A stretch of 64,000 bases of DNA from the NCBI RefSeq assembly GCF_004664715.2, contig NC_051069.1, positions 252,001-316,000 on the forward strand. The letters are read 5' to 3'. The DNA comes from Peromyscus leucopus. Taxonomy: Eukaryota > Chordata > Mammalia > Rodentia > Cricetidae. Below the pieces are notes generated by a model. The model had not been told where the DNA came from. It worked only from the letters and a program-made list of their open reading frames with translations, and did no database searches. This document shows, piece after piece, positions 1 through 10,767 of this stretch. Each line of letters starts with the position of its first letter. The stretch's first letter is position 1. Position numbers and translations under genes: made by a program.

Positions 1-822
1 ACATTCCTCTGCACGTGGACATCCGGTTTCCCCAGCACCCCATACTGAAAAGACTGCCCTTCTCTCAGCGGATTCTGGGGGTTCTCATGGTGAGCTGCAG
101 TGAGCGGCCTGCAGATGGTGGGTTACTTCCGGCTTTCTATTCTGTCGCCCGGTCAGTGAAGCCGTGTTGAGTGACACTTCCACGTTGTTTGATACAGCAG
201 CGTTTTAACAGGCTTTGGAAGCCGGGCATACAATGCCTCCTGCTTTCTTCATCGCATTCCTCCTGACTTTGACTTGTACAGCTTCTCGTCAAGCAGCTTC
301 TCACTAAAACATGTTCACTGGCCTGTCACCGGCCAATACTCTCTTCAACCTTGACATATTCCAGTCATTTAAAGCAGTTCCCAGCATTTATCAGACTTAA
401 GTATTTGCTCGGTGAATGGATGGTTGAGGTCATATTGCTGTTTTGCATGTAGAGACAGTGCTACCTAGAAATCTCTTTTCGGAGGGATTAGTCTTCACTA
501 GCCCGGTGAGAATTATGACATTGATTTTTTTATCTCTCTTTTCTGAAGACAAACTTTTTGTTTCATTTTTCTACCTCAGTTCTCCTGGTTTCTGCTTTAT
601 CATCAGTATTTCTTTCTTTCTGTTTTCTTTGGGTGTAGCTTTATTTTTCCAGTTTCTTAATGCAAAGGCTTAAATATTTGAGGCCATTTATTTTAAGTAC
701 AAGCAAATATTGTTTTCCCTAAGCCTTAGCTACCTCTCATAAAGATTTCTGATAGGCTGTGTTTAGCACTCATTTGTTTTAGGTATTTAGGCTTATTAGT
801 TGATCATTGAGGGGTCTTAATA
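1..822 (-). repeat. Ancient L1 remnant, antisense ORF2 region
   Basis: On the plus strand this stretch resembles the reverse complement of mammalian L1 ORF2. The first ~250 bases and the part from ~520 look like separate ORF2 blocks, in the order expected when an L1 is read from its 3' toward its 5' end. Frames are broken throughout. Bases ~250-520 are less recognisable. The same L1 appears to continue at 1298-1371 and 5341-5963, with later insertions between. Confidence 0.55.
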
Positions 823-830
823 ACTTTTCT

Positions 831-1297
831 ATGGCATTGATAAAACACTCCGACCAAGGCAACTTAAAAGAGAAAGCATTGCCGGATGGTGGTGGCGCAC
901 ACTTTTATTCCCAGCACTCGGGAGGCAGAGGCAAGCAGATCTCAGAGTTCAAGGTTAGCCTGGTCTACATAGAGACCTAGAGGACAGCCAGGACTGCACA
1001 GAGAAACCCTGCCTCACACACACACGGGGGGGGGGGCCGGGGAGGGCATTTAATTTGACCTATGGTACTAGAGGGCTGCAGTCCATGATTGTCAAGTGGA
1101 GGCAGAGCGGCAAGAAAGGCTCTCATCTAGGTCTGCCAGCGGAAGAGAGTGCACACACGGGCGAAGTCCCACCCCCACGACACACCTCTTCCAGCAAGGC
1201 CACGCCTCCTAAATAGATCCTTCCCAAATAGCTGCTGACTGGGGACCAAGCATTCAAATGCCTAAGACTTAGAACACCTCATTCAAACCTTGACACT
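831..1297 (+). mobile_element. Rodent interspersed element, family A copy 1, split by a B1
   Basis: It begins with a 'gataaaacactccgaccaagg' type block and ends in a 'gccacgcctcctaaatag ... accaagcattcaaat' block. The same two end blocks recur at 22075-22405 and 38547-39052, so the three are copies of one family. I do not recall its RepeatMasker name. A B1 lies inside it at 881-1040. Confidence 0.55.
881..1040 (+). mobile_element. B1 SINE
   Basis: 7SL-derived B1 with the 'ggtggcgcac', 'cccagcactcgggaggcaga' and 'cacagagaaaccctg' blocks, ending in a short CA run and a G run. The flanks 'agaaagcatt' and 'ggagggcatt' look like a decayed target-site duplication inside the surrounding element. 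Confidence 0.85.
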
Positions 1298-1371
1298 GAG
1301 TTACTTAGAAATGTCCACTTCTCCTTGATTTCTGGTTGAGTTCCACGATGGCCAAAGAACACATTTTGGTG

Positions 1372-1377
1372 GCTTCC
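1372..1377. repeat. Target-site duplication, left copy (gcttcc)
   Basis: Six-base direct repeat immediately outside the ERV; the partner is at 5335-5340. Six-base duplications are typical of class II (beta-like, ERVK) integrations. Confidence 0.8.
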
Positions 1378-1788
1378 TGTAGATGTAACCAATCGTCTTA
1401 TTAAAATAAGAAACACAGAGCCAATGTAAAAGAGAAAGCTGAGAGGTCAGAGCTCAGAGATAAAATCTTACCTCCTGCAGTGCTCCTAACTTCCCCAAGA
1501 GAGAGCTACTTCCTGTTTGACTGTGTTTAAATAGTCTTTCTGTTCTGCCTTCTCATTGGTTGTAAACCCAACCACATGACTGCCTCATCACTGCCTGTAA
1601 GTACTGCCCTCCAGGTCTTAAAGGCGTATGTCTCCAATACTGGCTGTATCCCTGAACACACAGAAATCTACCTAGCTCTTCTAACCACCACGCTTTTGCT
1701 ATGGCTCTAATAGCTCTGACCCCATGGCAACTTTATTTATTAACATAAAATTAAAATCACATTTCAATACAAATAAAATATCACCATA
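1378..1788 (-). repeat. 3' LTR of the class II ERV
   Basis: Full-length LTR, read on the minus strand. It starts TATGGTGATATT right after the polypurine tract and ends ACATCTACA at the duplication. A CCAAT box (sense ACCAATGAG, about 1552-1560) and a TATA-like TATTTAAA (about 1527-1534) sit in the expected promoter order. The first dinucleotide is TA rather than the usual TG, and both LTR copies share this. Confidence 0.8.
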
Positions 1789-1800
1789 TTTCCCCTTTTC
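1789..1800 (-). other. Polypurine tract (plus-strand primer) of the ERV
   Basis: In sense orientation GAAAAGGGGAAA abuts the 3' LTR exactly. This is where retroviral plus-strand DNA synthesis is primed, and it fixes the LTR boundary and the element's orientation. Confidence 0.75.
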
Positions 1801-4355
1801 TATTTTAATAAAAAAAAAGGCAAAAGGTTATAACTAACAAAAGAAAAACTATATACAAAAGTACAATAACTATATACAATATATACAAGTAACAAATACC
1901 TAAACGATGTCTAGTCCATTTGTATTTGACAAATCAGAGAAAATATTTCCCTTATCTATCCTATTTTAGTAAGTCCAAAATGTATCTAATTCACTTTCTA
2001 TCCTAATTAATCTTCAACTATAACTAACTAAACTTCAACTCCCTCAGAGACCCAAGAAGGAAATAATATTAGCTAACAAAAATAAAAACAGGAAGTACAC
2101 AAAAGCAACTTCCAAAAATTTTGTGAGTTGACAGAAACAGCCAGCTGCCTGGACAGTCACCTGAGGTTTCTCTGCAGTGTTGGGGCATCATCTTCAGCCT
2201 ATAGGCTTAGCGTATCTGACAGACTCATTTGTGAAGTAGGTTGTACACAAGGTCAACAGTTCAACCTCACATTGGGTGAGAGCAGTCCATGTACCAGAAA
2301 CACCTGAATTCCACTAGTGTCATGTCATGATTCAGGATTTTAAATTCTGGAAATTGTTGATAAGTTTTTGAATTCAGCTGTCCATTCTTCTTGGCTGTGT
2401 ATATATGGCTTCATCTCAGCATCCCCTTCTTCTCCACATCCCTCTATTAAATGCCAGTCTACTATTGAGAGGCGTGAGCTTTCAGTTGCTGTTCCATTGC
2501 ACAACAGAAGCCATCGGCCCACTGCCTGCCTGTTCAGCTGCCTTCTAAGAAAAGGGTACTGTACCTTTTCCAGATTGTGAAGGCCACTTCAGGGATGGTG
2601 CCATATTGTCCTGGCCTCAGAAGATGCCTTCTGATAAAGCCATAACCACACTTGTTTTGGCAGGAATCGGTAGTCCTTTGTTTCGTGTTCTGTCTGTCCA
2701 TTTTGTCCTGTTGATTCGAGGATACTTTGTTGTCCAGTGGCTAACTTTTGCCACAGTGAAAGTTAACTCCATATGCAGTTTCTTCAATGCCCATATTTTC
2801 TCTGAAGTAGATTGGTACTGCCAGGAGCCGACATGTCTCAAAAGAGAAAAATTTCTAAGTTATTAAAACATTTTAAATGCCATATTCGGTAGATCTCTGA
2901 AGGGTTTGAAGATGACTTGTCTAAAACATATCTGCTCAATTTTTAAAACGTATCTAATATGACTACAATTTCTATTGTAATGTCTATAACTACTAACTTT
3001 CATTTCTTTATATCCTAATAGTTGGTAATAATGTAAAGTATTTAAAACTAGTAATTATCTTTTTCTTTTCTTTTCTTTCTTTCTTTTTTTTTTAAACAAG
3101 AACCTTAAATCTAATCTCCTTTGCTTAGCCTTTTTCCTAACCCTTGACAACAACTTGTAACCAACCCCCTAAACAATGAAAATTATCCCAGACCCAAAAC
3201 CCATTAAAAAAAACCAAAAAACCACCCGCCCCACACCACCTCTTTGGGAATGTGGGCGTCATATTCTTAAAATTGCTTCCTGCTGGGTATGGGTGAAGTT
3301 ATCTTTATCCTGAAAGAAAAATTTAGGTTAATTGTCAAATTCTAGGAAAGGTAACTATATCCTTCATTATTATCCAGTCTGTGTATAATGCCAAAGTTCA
3401 GGGTTTATCTCAAGTCCTTATTCAAGTAGTCTTTGAGACTGGATCATCTCAGCTAGTCATCTCAAAATTGCTCTGAGCACCTTGTAGTCTAAAGCTGATC
3501 TGTAGATGATGTTTGTCAGCTTAGTGATATTATTATTGTCCACGTGGATTGTTGTTGTTGTGGGGCCCCATCTTCTTCCTGGAGACTTCAGTTGATGTTA
3601 GGCCTGGCCGTGATTTCCTGCAGAAAACTGATAAGAGACTCGAACACAAAGACATATATATGCAGCTAATTGAAGCCTTTTTTTCTAGAATTAGTTAGTA
3701 CTCTATATGACCATTCATATCTTAACAAAGTTTAAAATGTATATGAATATATTAATCTTGTAAATTTTGATATAAAATTTATACTTTAAGAAAAGTTTAA
3801 AGAATCAGAATAGAATCAAAGAGTTGAGATTAGTAATAGAATAGTCCCTTAATTAATTTGGCTTTTGTCCTGTCCCATAGCAGAAAATGGCTCTTTTATT
3901 CTGGCATGATACAGGGAGTTTGTATTTTCATTTTAACAACATGCTTGAGTTTAAAGAAGGAGAGAACCATTCTCCAACTCCAAAGTCAGCTTTAAATTTT
4001 AATTGAACTGGGACTATTAGAAGACCAATAGTGTTAAATCTTTAGAGAAAAGCAGAAACAAACATTTAGGAAGACATAAAATTTTTTAGATTATATATAC
4101 CCATACGCCGTTTCACTCTGTTTCCTGGGACAGATGATTTGTCCCTTTTCTTCAGTTGTCTCATTTGTCCTGTGTTCTTCAGATTCCTTAACCTTCATTC
4201 TCCTAAAAGACAAAAACAAAAACCTTTCCCCAAGACTAATTTTGGGGATATTCCTTTTTGGCAAGTTATTATCTGATTAAATGAAAAGGCATGTGTTACT
4301 GGTACAAGTTAGTTTAAATTGGATGTTCATGCTGGTTGATGAACTATCATCTCCT
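1801..4355 (-). other. ERV internal region without recognisable genes
   Basis: About 2.5 kb of AT-rich sequence between integrase and the 3' LTR. No reading frame here exceeds ~90 residues and none looks like an envelope protein. I cannot tell whether it is a decayed env, a long non-coding 3' region, or both. Confidence 0.6.
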
Positions 4356-5207
4356 CTAATTAAGAGGTTTCTCTTGTTCAAATCGAACCTTTATCAATTT
4401 TGATGGTACCCACAGCTTATCTTCTCCTGTAGAAACAAAAGCAAAACCTCGTCCCCAACGTAATACATACCCTGGTTTCCATTCTGAGGTCAGCACATCC
4501 TTAAAGTATATAGGCTGATTTAACTCTGTAGTTTTTTCTATTACCCAATGTCTCTCTGCAGCTGTTGTTCCTTTCTCATTGGCATTTAGAAAATTCAAAG
4601 TTAATAGAGCATTATGTAGTCTATTTCTGGGGGTTTTTGTTACTCCTTTCTGTTTATTTAGCATATCCTTTATAGTTCTGTTTGATCTTTCTATAACTGC
4701 TTGACCTGTAAGATTATGTGGTATACCTGTAATATGCTTTATTTTGTAATAAGCAAAAAACTGTTTCATTTTAACAGAGACATATGATGGAGCATTGTCA
4801 GTTTTGATTTGTGCAGGTATACCCATGATGGCCATAACTTCTAGCAAATGAGTGATTACAGAATCAGCTTTTTTAGAACTCAGAGCAGTTGCCCATTGAA
4901 ATCCTGAATAAGTATCAATGGTGTGGTGTACATATTTCAATTTTCCAAATTCTGCAAAGTGAAACACATCCATCTGCCAGATTTCATTCCTCTGAGTACC
5001 CTTTGGGTTACATCCTGCTGGTAATGGCGAGCTCCTAGCTTCCTGAAAGAGAGCTATTTCCTGTGTGTCTGTCCTTTCAAGTATTTTGTTCTGCCTTCTC
5101 ATTGGTTGTAAACCCAAACACATGACTGCCTGGTCACTGCCTGTAAGTACCGCCCTCCAGGTCTTAAAGGCGTATGTCTCCAATACTGGCTGTATCCCTG
5201 AACACAC
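4356..5207 (-). pseudogene. ERV integrase (pol 3' end), open frame fused to LTR-derived codons
   Basis: A 283-residue frame on the minus strand. The first ~50-60 residues are translated LTR sequence. From about 'LPAGCNPKG' onward it is a retroviral integrase lacking its N-terminal HHCC zinc domain. The catalytic triad is visible: D in WQMDVFHF, D in IKTDNAPS and E in AVIERSN, with exactly 35 residues between the last two (DD35E). A C-terminal domain follows (around WKPGYVLRWGRG and LWVPSKLIKVRF) and the frame ends at a stop. Integrase joins viral DNA to host DNA. Without the zinc domain and the rest of pol, autonomous function is unlikely. The persistent open frame may only reflect recent insertion. 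The ATG used lies in the LTR, so any translation is speculative. Confidence 0.85.
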
Positions 5208-5334
5208 AGAAATCTACCTAGCTCTTCTAACCACCACACTTTTGCTATGGCTCTAATAGCTCTGACCCCATGGCAACTTTATTTATTAACATAAAATTAA
5301 AATCACATTTCAATACAAATAAAATATCACCATA
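5029..5334 (-). repeat. 5' LTR of the ERV, truncated
   Basis: About 306 bp match the upstream three quarters of the 3' LTR. The match is near-identical over 5086-5334 and poorer over 5029-5085. The sense-downstream ~110 bp (end of R and U5) and everything to mid-integrase are missing, and integrase sequence follows directly. The junction lies near 5015-5030. Confidence 0.8.
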
Positions 5335-5340
5335 GCTTCC
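5335..5340. repeat. Target-site duplication, right copy (gcttcc)
   Basis: Exact partner of 1372-1377. Removing the ERV and one copy joins L1-like sequence on the two sides. Confidence 0.8.
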
Positions 5341-5963
5341 ATTCTTCTAAATCTGTGGTGGCTTATCAAGCAGCATACAGTCCATCCTGGTGTCTGTTCC
5401 ATGTGCACTTGAAAACTGTGTTCTGGAAAACAGTGTGGCCTGCTGTTGCTGGGTCCACAAGGCCAAGTTGGTTAAAGACACAGTCTGGCATCTTCACAGT
5501 GTTTCTGTCTGTCTCATCAGTTACCATGGTGTGTTAAAGCTGCTGGGTGTGATTACGGATTGTTTCTCTTCTTAGCTTTTGTTTTTTTGTTTCAGACATG
5601 TGTCTCCTGGGAGTCTGTGGGTGCATATAATTTGGGATTATCTTCATGTCCTGGTAACGCTGGCCTTGATAATAACGTTGGCTCTGAGGTCTGTTTGATA
5701 CTAGCCATCCAAGATGTTTTGTTTCATTTTTAGGTGATATTCCCATGCATAGTTTTCTTTACACTTTACATTGGCTCTGCATCTTTGTACTTACTCAATG
5801 GGAACAGTGAACATGTCTTTGTGGTTAAAGTGACTGTGGCCAGGGTTATTTATTTGGTCCGACAACCTAGCTTTCAATTGGTTTGTGTATGCCATTTACG
5901 TGTGATGTCGTTCTCGGCAGACGTGGATAGAGACTACATTATGATATGTTTTAAGTATTTGTT
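5341..5963 (-). repeat. Ancient L1 remnant, continuation
   Basis: Antisense ORF2-like sequence, recognisable around 'tgttccatgtgcacttgaaa' at ~5395. It continues the L1 broken by the ERV. All frames are interrupted. Confidence 0.5.
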
Positions 5964-6172
5964 GGGCCAGTGAAATGGTTCAGTGAAAAAGGCACTGGCC
6001 ACCAAGTCTGATGACCTGAGTTTCAGCTCCAGGACCCACATGATGGAAGGAGAGAACCAATTCCCACAAAGTTGTCCTCTGACTTCCATATTCACATTGT
6101 GACCCATGCATGTGCACACATACACATGCACACACAATGAATGTAAAATAGTTCATTAAAAATATAGTTGTT
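5964..6172 (+). mobile_element. B2/B3-type SINE
   Basis: tRNA-derived SINE with 'gatgacctgagtttcagctc', 'ttgtcctctgacttcca' and a CA-rich then A-rich tail. 6173-6387 is AT-rich with faint L1-like character. Confidence 0.7.
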
Positions 6173-6387
6173 GTTACATTTATTCTTTGCTCATTTTCCT
6201 TCATTTTTCTTATTATTTCTCTGATTCCATTTTATTTTTACTATTGCCTTTTTTTAACTTCTTAAACGTTTACTGGTAAATATAATTGTGCCTCATTTGT
6301 CTGCATAAAACATAAGGCAATACACTTCTAATTCTTCTGAGTCATCTTTTTTTGGCTGCTGTCATGCATTTTACTTTTTAAAAAAAT

Positions 6388-6392
6388 ATTAC

Positions 6393-6451
<59 letters not shown>

Positions 6452-6453
6452 TT
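6388..6453. repeat. (TTTA)n microsatellite, tail of a B2
   Basis: About 16 uninterrupted tetranucleotide units, next to the 3' end of the antisense B2 at 6452-6602. It is an expanded A-rich SINE tail. Confidence 0.9.
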
Positions 6454-6602
6454 ATGTATACAGCATGTATGACTCCAGGCCAGAAGAGGGCACCAGATCT
6501 CATTACAGATGGTTGTGAGCCACCATGTGGGTGCTGCGAATTGAACTCAGGACCTCTGGAAGAACAGCCAGTGCTCTTAACCTCTGAGCCATCTCTCCAG
6601 CT
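6452..6602 (-). mobile_element. B2 SINE
   Basis: Well-preserved antisense B2: 'ccagaagagggcaccagatc', 'aggacctctggaagaacagc' and the tRNA-like 'gagccatctctccag' end are all present. Confidence 0.9.
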
Positions 6603-6763
6603 GGCATTTTACTTCTACATATGCTATACATCCAATGTTCCCACAAATGTTAAATTGCTGGGTTTGTCTCAAAGTCCCCAGGTTATGTGTATGCTCACAT
6701 GTGCTTGCCTTCCACCTGTGACAAACCCATGGCAGGCGTTCATCTTTGTCAGTTTTATTTTTC

Positions 6764-6961
6764 AAGATTTATTTTATTTGATGTGTATGAGTATTGTATG
6801 TGCAACACGTGTGTGCAGTGCTCACAGAGGCCAGAAGAGGGCGTTGGCTTTTCTGGAGCTGGAGATGTAGACTGTTGTGAGCTGCCACGTGGATGCTGGG
6901 AAGGAACCAAATGCTCTGCAAGAGCAGCAGATGCTGTTAACGGCTGCACCCTCCAGCCCCA
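6764..6961 (-). mobile_element. B2/B3 SINE, diverged
   Basis: Antisense copy with 'ggccagaagagggcgt', 'gtgagctgccacgtggatgc' and 'accctccagcccc'. Confidence 0.8.
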
Positions 6962-7215
6962 GCTCAGTTTCTTAGCTAACATTTCCATTTAACCCTTTGT
7001 TTACAGGCACTGTCTTCTCGGCTGAAACTGCTCACCTTCTCACATACATTGTCCTGTATTCTGCAATTAAAATTTTTCTGTATCTGATAATTTTACTATC
7101 TGGCTCATGTGTTGGTCACCCTTTTACATTTCAAGTTCTGTGGGTTTTTTTGTTTGTTTGTTTTGTTTTTTGTTTCATAATTTCATTTTTGTTTAGTCAT
7201 TTTTTAAATTTTTTT

Positions 7216-7388
7216 ATTTATTTTTTTTTGAGACAGACTTTTTCTGCATCACAGTCTGGCTGTCCTAAAACTTGCTCTGTAGATGAGGCTGGCCTCAAAC
7301 AGAGTTCCACCTGCCTCTACCTCCTGAGTACTGGGATTAAAGGCGTGCGCTGCCGCCGCCGCCGCCACCACCACCACCACCACCCGGC
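7216..7388 (-). mobile_element. B1 SINE with expanded trinucleotide run
   Basis: Antisense B1 ('gagacagact', 'gaggctggcctcaaac', 'gggattaaaggcgtgcg'). The end that is normally 'ccaccacgcccggc' is stretched to about 30 bases of CCG then CCA repeats (7350-7384). Confidence 0.85.
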
Positions 7389-8084
7389 TGTTTTATGATT
7401 TTGTGTTGAATGTTAGACATCACATGTGAGGCAGGAGCACACTACAACATACCAGAGCCACATGGGAAATGAGCAGGCCTCTGGGACTAAAGACCGTAGC
7501 AGGCTGAGGCAGTGTTGCCAGGAGTGAGGCTGGATGTGAGTGAAGTTGTTGCCATGGTTACTTCAGCATCCTTCTACCTTCCAGTTCTCCAGTGTCACCT
7601 CCAGCCTCCTCCTCAGGTGATCCCCCAAGTGGTCCTGATCCTGCCTCCACGCTCTGCCTTCCCTGTGTTCTGCCCCTCAGGGCATCTCCCCACCTCGCTG
7701 CTCCTCCTCCTAACCAACACTTTTGGTTGTGCAGGCTCATAAGCCAGGAGGAGGAGGACAACTCTTTGTGGTTCCAGCCCAGTCCTGATAGGAGACAAGA
7801 CCTATGACAGAGTCCTGGGTACAGGGTGGAATGTGATGGAAAATGTTAACAAGAATTCGCTTTTTCTCCTGCCTTTAAAGAAAGTTCAAGATCCTTAATG
7901 CAATTTATAAATACCTGGGTAGGTCTGTTCAGATTTCTTCTTCAGTCTTTGGACACCATGGATCTCTTTGAGCTCCTTTGTATGTGTGGGTCTGTCTGCC
8001 CAGTGGGCACTCCCTGGCTTCTCCACGCTCACCCACATGTTCATAAAAGGATAATTTTACACAATTTATTCTCATTTTAAATAG
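7389..8084. other. Unassigned sequence
   Basis: No recognisable gene or repeat. Short GC-richer frames around 7510-7800 have no family resemblance and overlap on both strands. Confidence 0.4.
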
Positions 8085-8190
8085 TGTGTGTGAATGTACA
8101 TCTCTCTGTCTGTGTACCTGTATGAGAGTGTCCACGGAGGCCGAGAGTCTTCTGAAAGTGCTCTTAACTGCAGGACCACCTCTCCAGCAC
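8085..8190 (-). mobile_element. B2-like SINE fragment, degenerate
   Basis: Ends with 'ccacctctccagcac' and has a GT-rich start, as in antisense B2. The middle is poorly conserved. Confidence 0.5.
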
Positions 8191-8635
8191 TGGTCTCCTG
8201 CCATAAGAGATGTGATGACTGAAATCCAAAGTTCACTTCACTTGTCCTTGAGGTAAGTCAGACTCCCAGACCGGAGAAACAGGCGTCCACTGTCCAGCTC
8301 AGTCCCGACTTCACGACACATGAACGGAAAGCAAACGCTTGATGTCCATGGCCTCTACACACCCTTCCGTCTCTCTAATGCAACCCTGACTTGATCCAAC
8401 CGCTACTTCTGCTCGAGCTCCTGGGTGAGAAGACTAAGGAAAACAAACATTGTGCTGCATCATCTTTTAACTCACACTTTGTAAAGATTATTAGAGTCAC
8501 TAGAGTGAAAATCTCTTGGTTTTCTTTCTTACATTTCCCCCTCCTTTTTCTTTCTGAAGCTACAAGCCAGTTTCCTTCCTTTGATCCCTGACAAAGAATG
8601 TATTACAAAAATATGTATTACAACTTTAAAAAAAA
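8191..8635. other. Unassigned sequence
   Basis: Unique-looking AT-rich DNA with no feature I can support. Confidence 0.4.
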
Positions 8636-8812
8636 AATCTATCTTTATTTTATGTGTATGTGTGTTTGCCTGCACATGTGTGTGCATACCAAGTGCATGC
8701 AGTGTCCACAGGGGCCAGAAGAGGGCATCAGATTCCTCCTAGAGCTGGAATGACAGGTGGCTGGGAATCGAACCTGTGTACTCTTAACCACTGAGCCATC
8801 TCTCCAGCCCCG
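8636..8812 (-). mobile_element. B2/B3 SINE
   Basis: Antisense, complete: T-rich tail, 'ccagaagagggcatcagatt', 'gggaatcgaacctgtg' and 'gagccatctctccagcccc'. Confidence 0.85.
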
Positions 8813-8939
8813 CTCTAGCACTTTTAATTCTCAGTTTTGTTTCCCCAGATATCCCCTCATGTCTGCCTACTAATTTGGCATCTCCCGGAATCATGCCATT
8901 TACAATTGACAAGTGATCGTTTACATTTTCACCTGTCTT

Positions 8940-9516
8940 TTTTTTTTTTAATCTTCCTCTTTTTTTTTTTTTAGAAGCATAACTATTTATTTGTAACAAA
9001 GGAGTTTGTGTACGGTGTTGAAAATCTACAACTTCTTGTTAAATTCACATTTGCACTTCACCTTTTTAAACAAACATTATTTTATACAGATAGAGATATG
9101 TAAAAACAAAATCGAGTTCAGTGGACCTTCAGCATTTTCCACTTAAATTTTTTTGAACATAAAAACAGGTTATAATTCCAAAGTCCAGAGTTATTTGAAA
9201 CTGGAAAATATCTTCTCTGTAGAAAATAGTAAAAATGATAACATTTCCCAATAATCCCTTTTAAGTCAAATAATAGCTGAATTATACATATAAATATTTC
9301 ACTATTAGGATAAGAATTTGTACCGTGTCAAGCTGATGAAAAAATATTCTGGCTGTACTTTCAGAAGAGGAGGCTAAAATCTTTTTAGATTGTGGATTAG
9401 CCTATAGAAAAATGTCTGCCGTAAATCAAACAGTGAAGGGGAAGATGAATAGGAATCTCACTTACACAACTTAAGTAAAACATAGCTCTCTGAACAGGTG
9501 AAGATAGGTCTCTTCT
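8940..9516 (-). pseudogene. 5'-truncated retrocopy of a polyadenylated transcript (3'-UTR-like)
   Basis: An exact 15-bp direct repeat (attttcacctgtctt) at 8925-8939 and 9517-9531 brackets ~577 bp. Read on the minus strand, the insert ends with an AATAAA (AACAAATAAATAG context) about 15 nt before a poly(A) tract interrupted by GAGGAAGATT. There is no long reading frame and the composition is AT-rich, as in a 3' UTR. This is the signature of L1-mediated retroposition of a cellular mRNA, truncated before the coding region. I do not recognise the parent gene. Confidence 0.75.
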
Positions 9517-9531
9517 ATTTTCACCTGTCTT

Positions 9532-10364
9532 ATAATGAAAGGTGGACTAGGTCTGGAAGAACACAGCCCTGACCTACATCAGGGGCATCTCTCCCAACAG
9601 AAGCAGGCCGGCAGCCTTCAAGTTTGCTCAGCCAGTGGATTCTTTGCCTTCAACAGTATGTTTCCAAGATTTCTATAAGATTTTAAAAGGAAAATGTTCT
9701 AAAAAAAGACTTTTCCAAAGCCTGGGTAAGTCATGCTTTCTTAATATCCTTTATCTAACAAGAGCCAATTGATTTCCAGACAACCAAATGATCTGCTGTC
9801 CTGGCTGCATGCAGTCAAGCTGCCACAGTTCCCTTGAAATATCCACAGACCAACATAAATGTCTTTTTAAAAAATCGACATTGTATAAATCTTGTCACTA
9901 CATGCTTAGAGGAGAACACAATGCCACGTTTTGTTAACTCAGACAAATAGACATCTGAATGGCACTCACGTGTTATTTTTGCCAGGAAAAAGTTTTAACG
10001 TAGAGACTGGTTCATTAATCAAATGTACAAAGTACTTCACTCATCAATACACAGACATCAGCTTAGTCAGGCAATTAAATCTATCCATGACATTTCATTT
10101 ATAAAAATATGGAGCTAACATTTTAGAATACTATCCACAATAGTCAATAGTTCAACTGCATTGCTAATTGTCTGTATTTATCAAGACATGCTCAATATAG
10201 AGCCTTAGGCATAAAATATCTTGATAAGTGTAAATTGAAAGATTGACTATATATTTAAAACAGGTTAATTTGCATGTTAGCATGATCAGAGGTATAAATT
10301 CAAAAGAAGAGCCTGTGTGGGAGGAAGGAAGGGCAATGTGTGTAGACAGAATTACGGAACTAAA
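9532..10364. other. Unassigned AT-rich unique sequence
   Basis: No repeat, frame or promoter recognised. 10040-10300 is rich in TAAT and ATTA cores, but I see nothing decisive. Confidence 0.4.
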
Positions 10365-10479
10365 GAGCCAGCAGAGCTTTTAAAAGGCTGACCTACATAA
10401 TGGATTTACAGCCGCAGAGAAAAAGCCAGAAGGCCAGGGGTGTCCGACCGAGTGGAAGTCCAGAGTGCTCAACTGGTAG

Positions 10480-10767
10480 CAGCAAAATGAGATAATGGCG
10501 TTACGTAAGCAAATGTGAGAGCGGGCGGAAGGCCCGAGTGTGAGGACCTGAGTTTGAGTCTCCTGAACCCACGTAAAAGCCAAAGGCATGGAGGGAACGT
10601 GTGGGGAGGTGGGGCAGAGCCAGGAATCCCGGCAAGTTCGTGGGCCAGCTGCCCGGGTGCACACAGAGGAAAAGCAACTGAGGGTCTCAGAGCAGGTGGA
10701 AGGCGAGGACTGATACCGGAGGTTGTCCTCTGACCTCCACATGCGCACTTGGACTCACACAGGCTGT

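Larger units (their letters stand above)
1378..5334 (-). mobile_element. Class II endogenous retrovirus, internally deleted provirus
   Basis: A minus-strand provirus bounded by two related LTRs and an exact 6-bp duplication. In sense order it has a partial 5' LTR (5029-5334), an integrase-coding stretch (about 4356-5027), about 2.5 kb without a recognisable reading frame, a polypurine tract (1789-1800) and a 411-bp 3' LTR (1378-1788). The primer-binding site, gag, protease, reverse transcriptase and the integrase zinc-binding end are absent. The shared LTR core differs at about 6 of ~245 positions by eye, so the insertion is moderately young. It interrupts an ancient L1 whose sequence resumes on both sides. 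The class call rests on the integrase and the duplication length; the subfamily name is unknown to me. Confidence 0.85.

Noticed and set aside
6454..6992. 138- and 101-codon frames
   Set aside because: Cover two antisense B2 SINEs.
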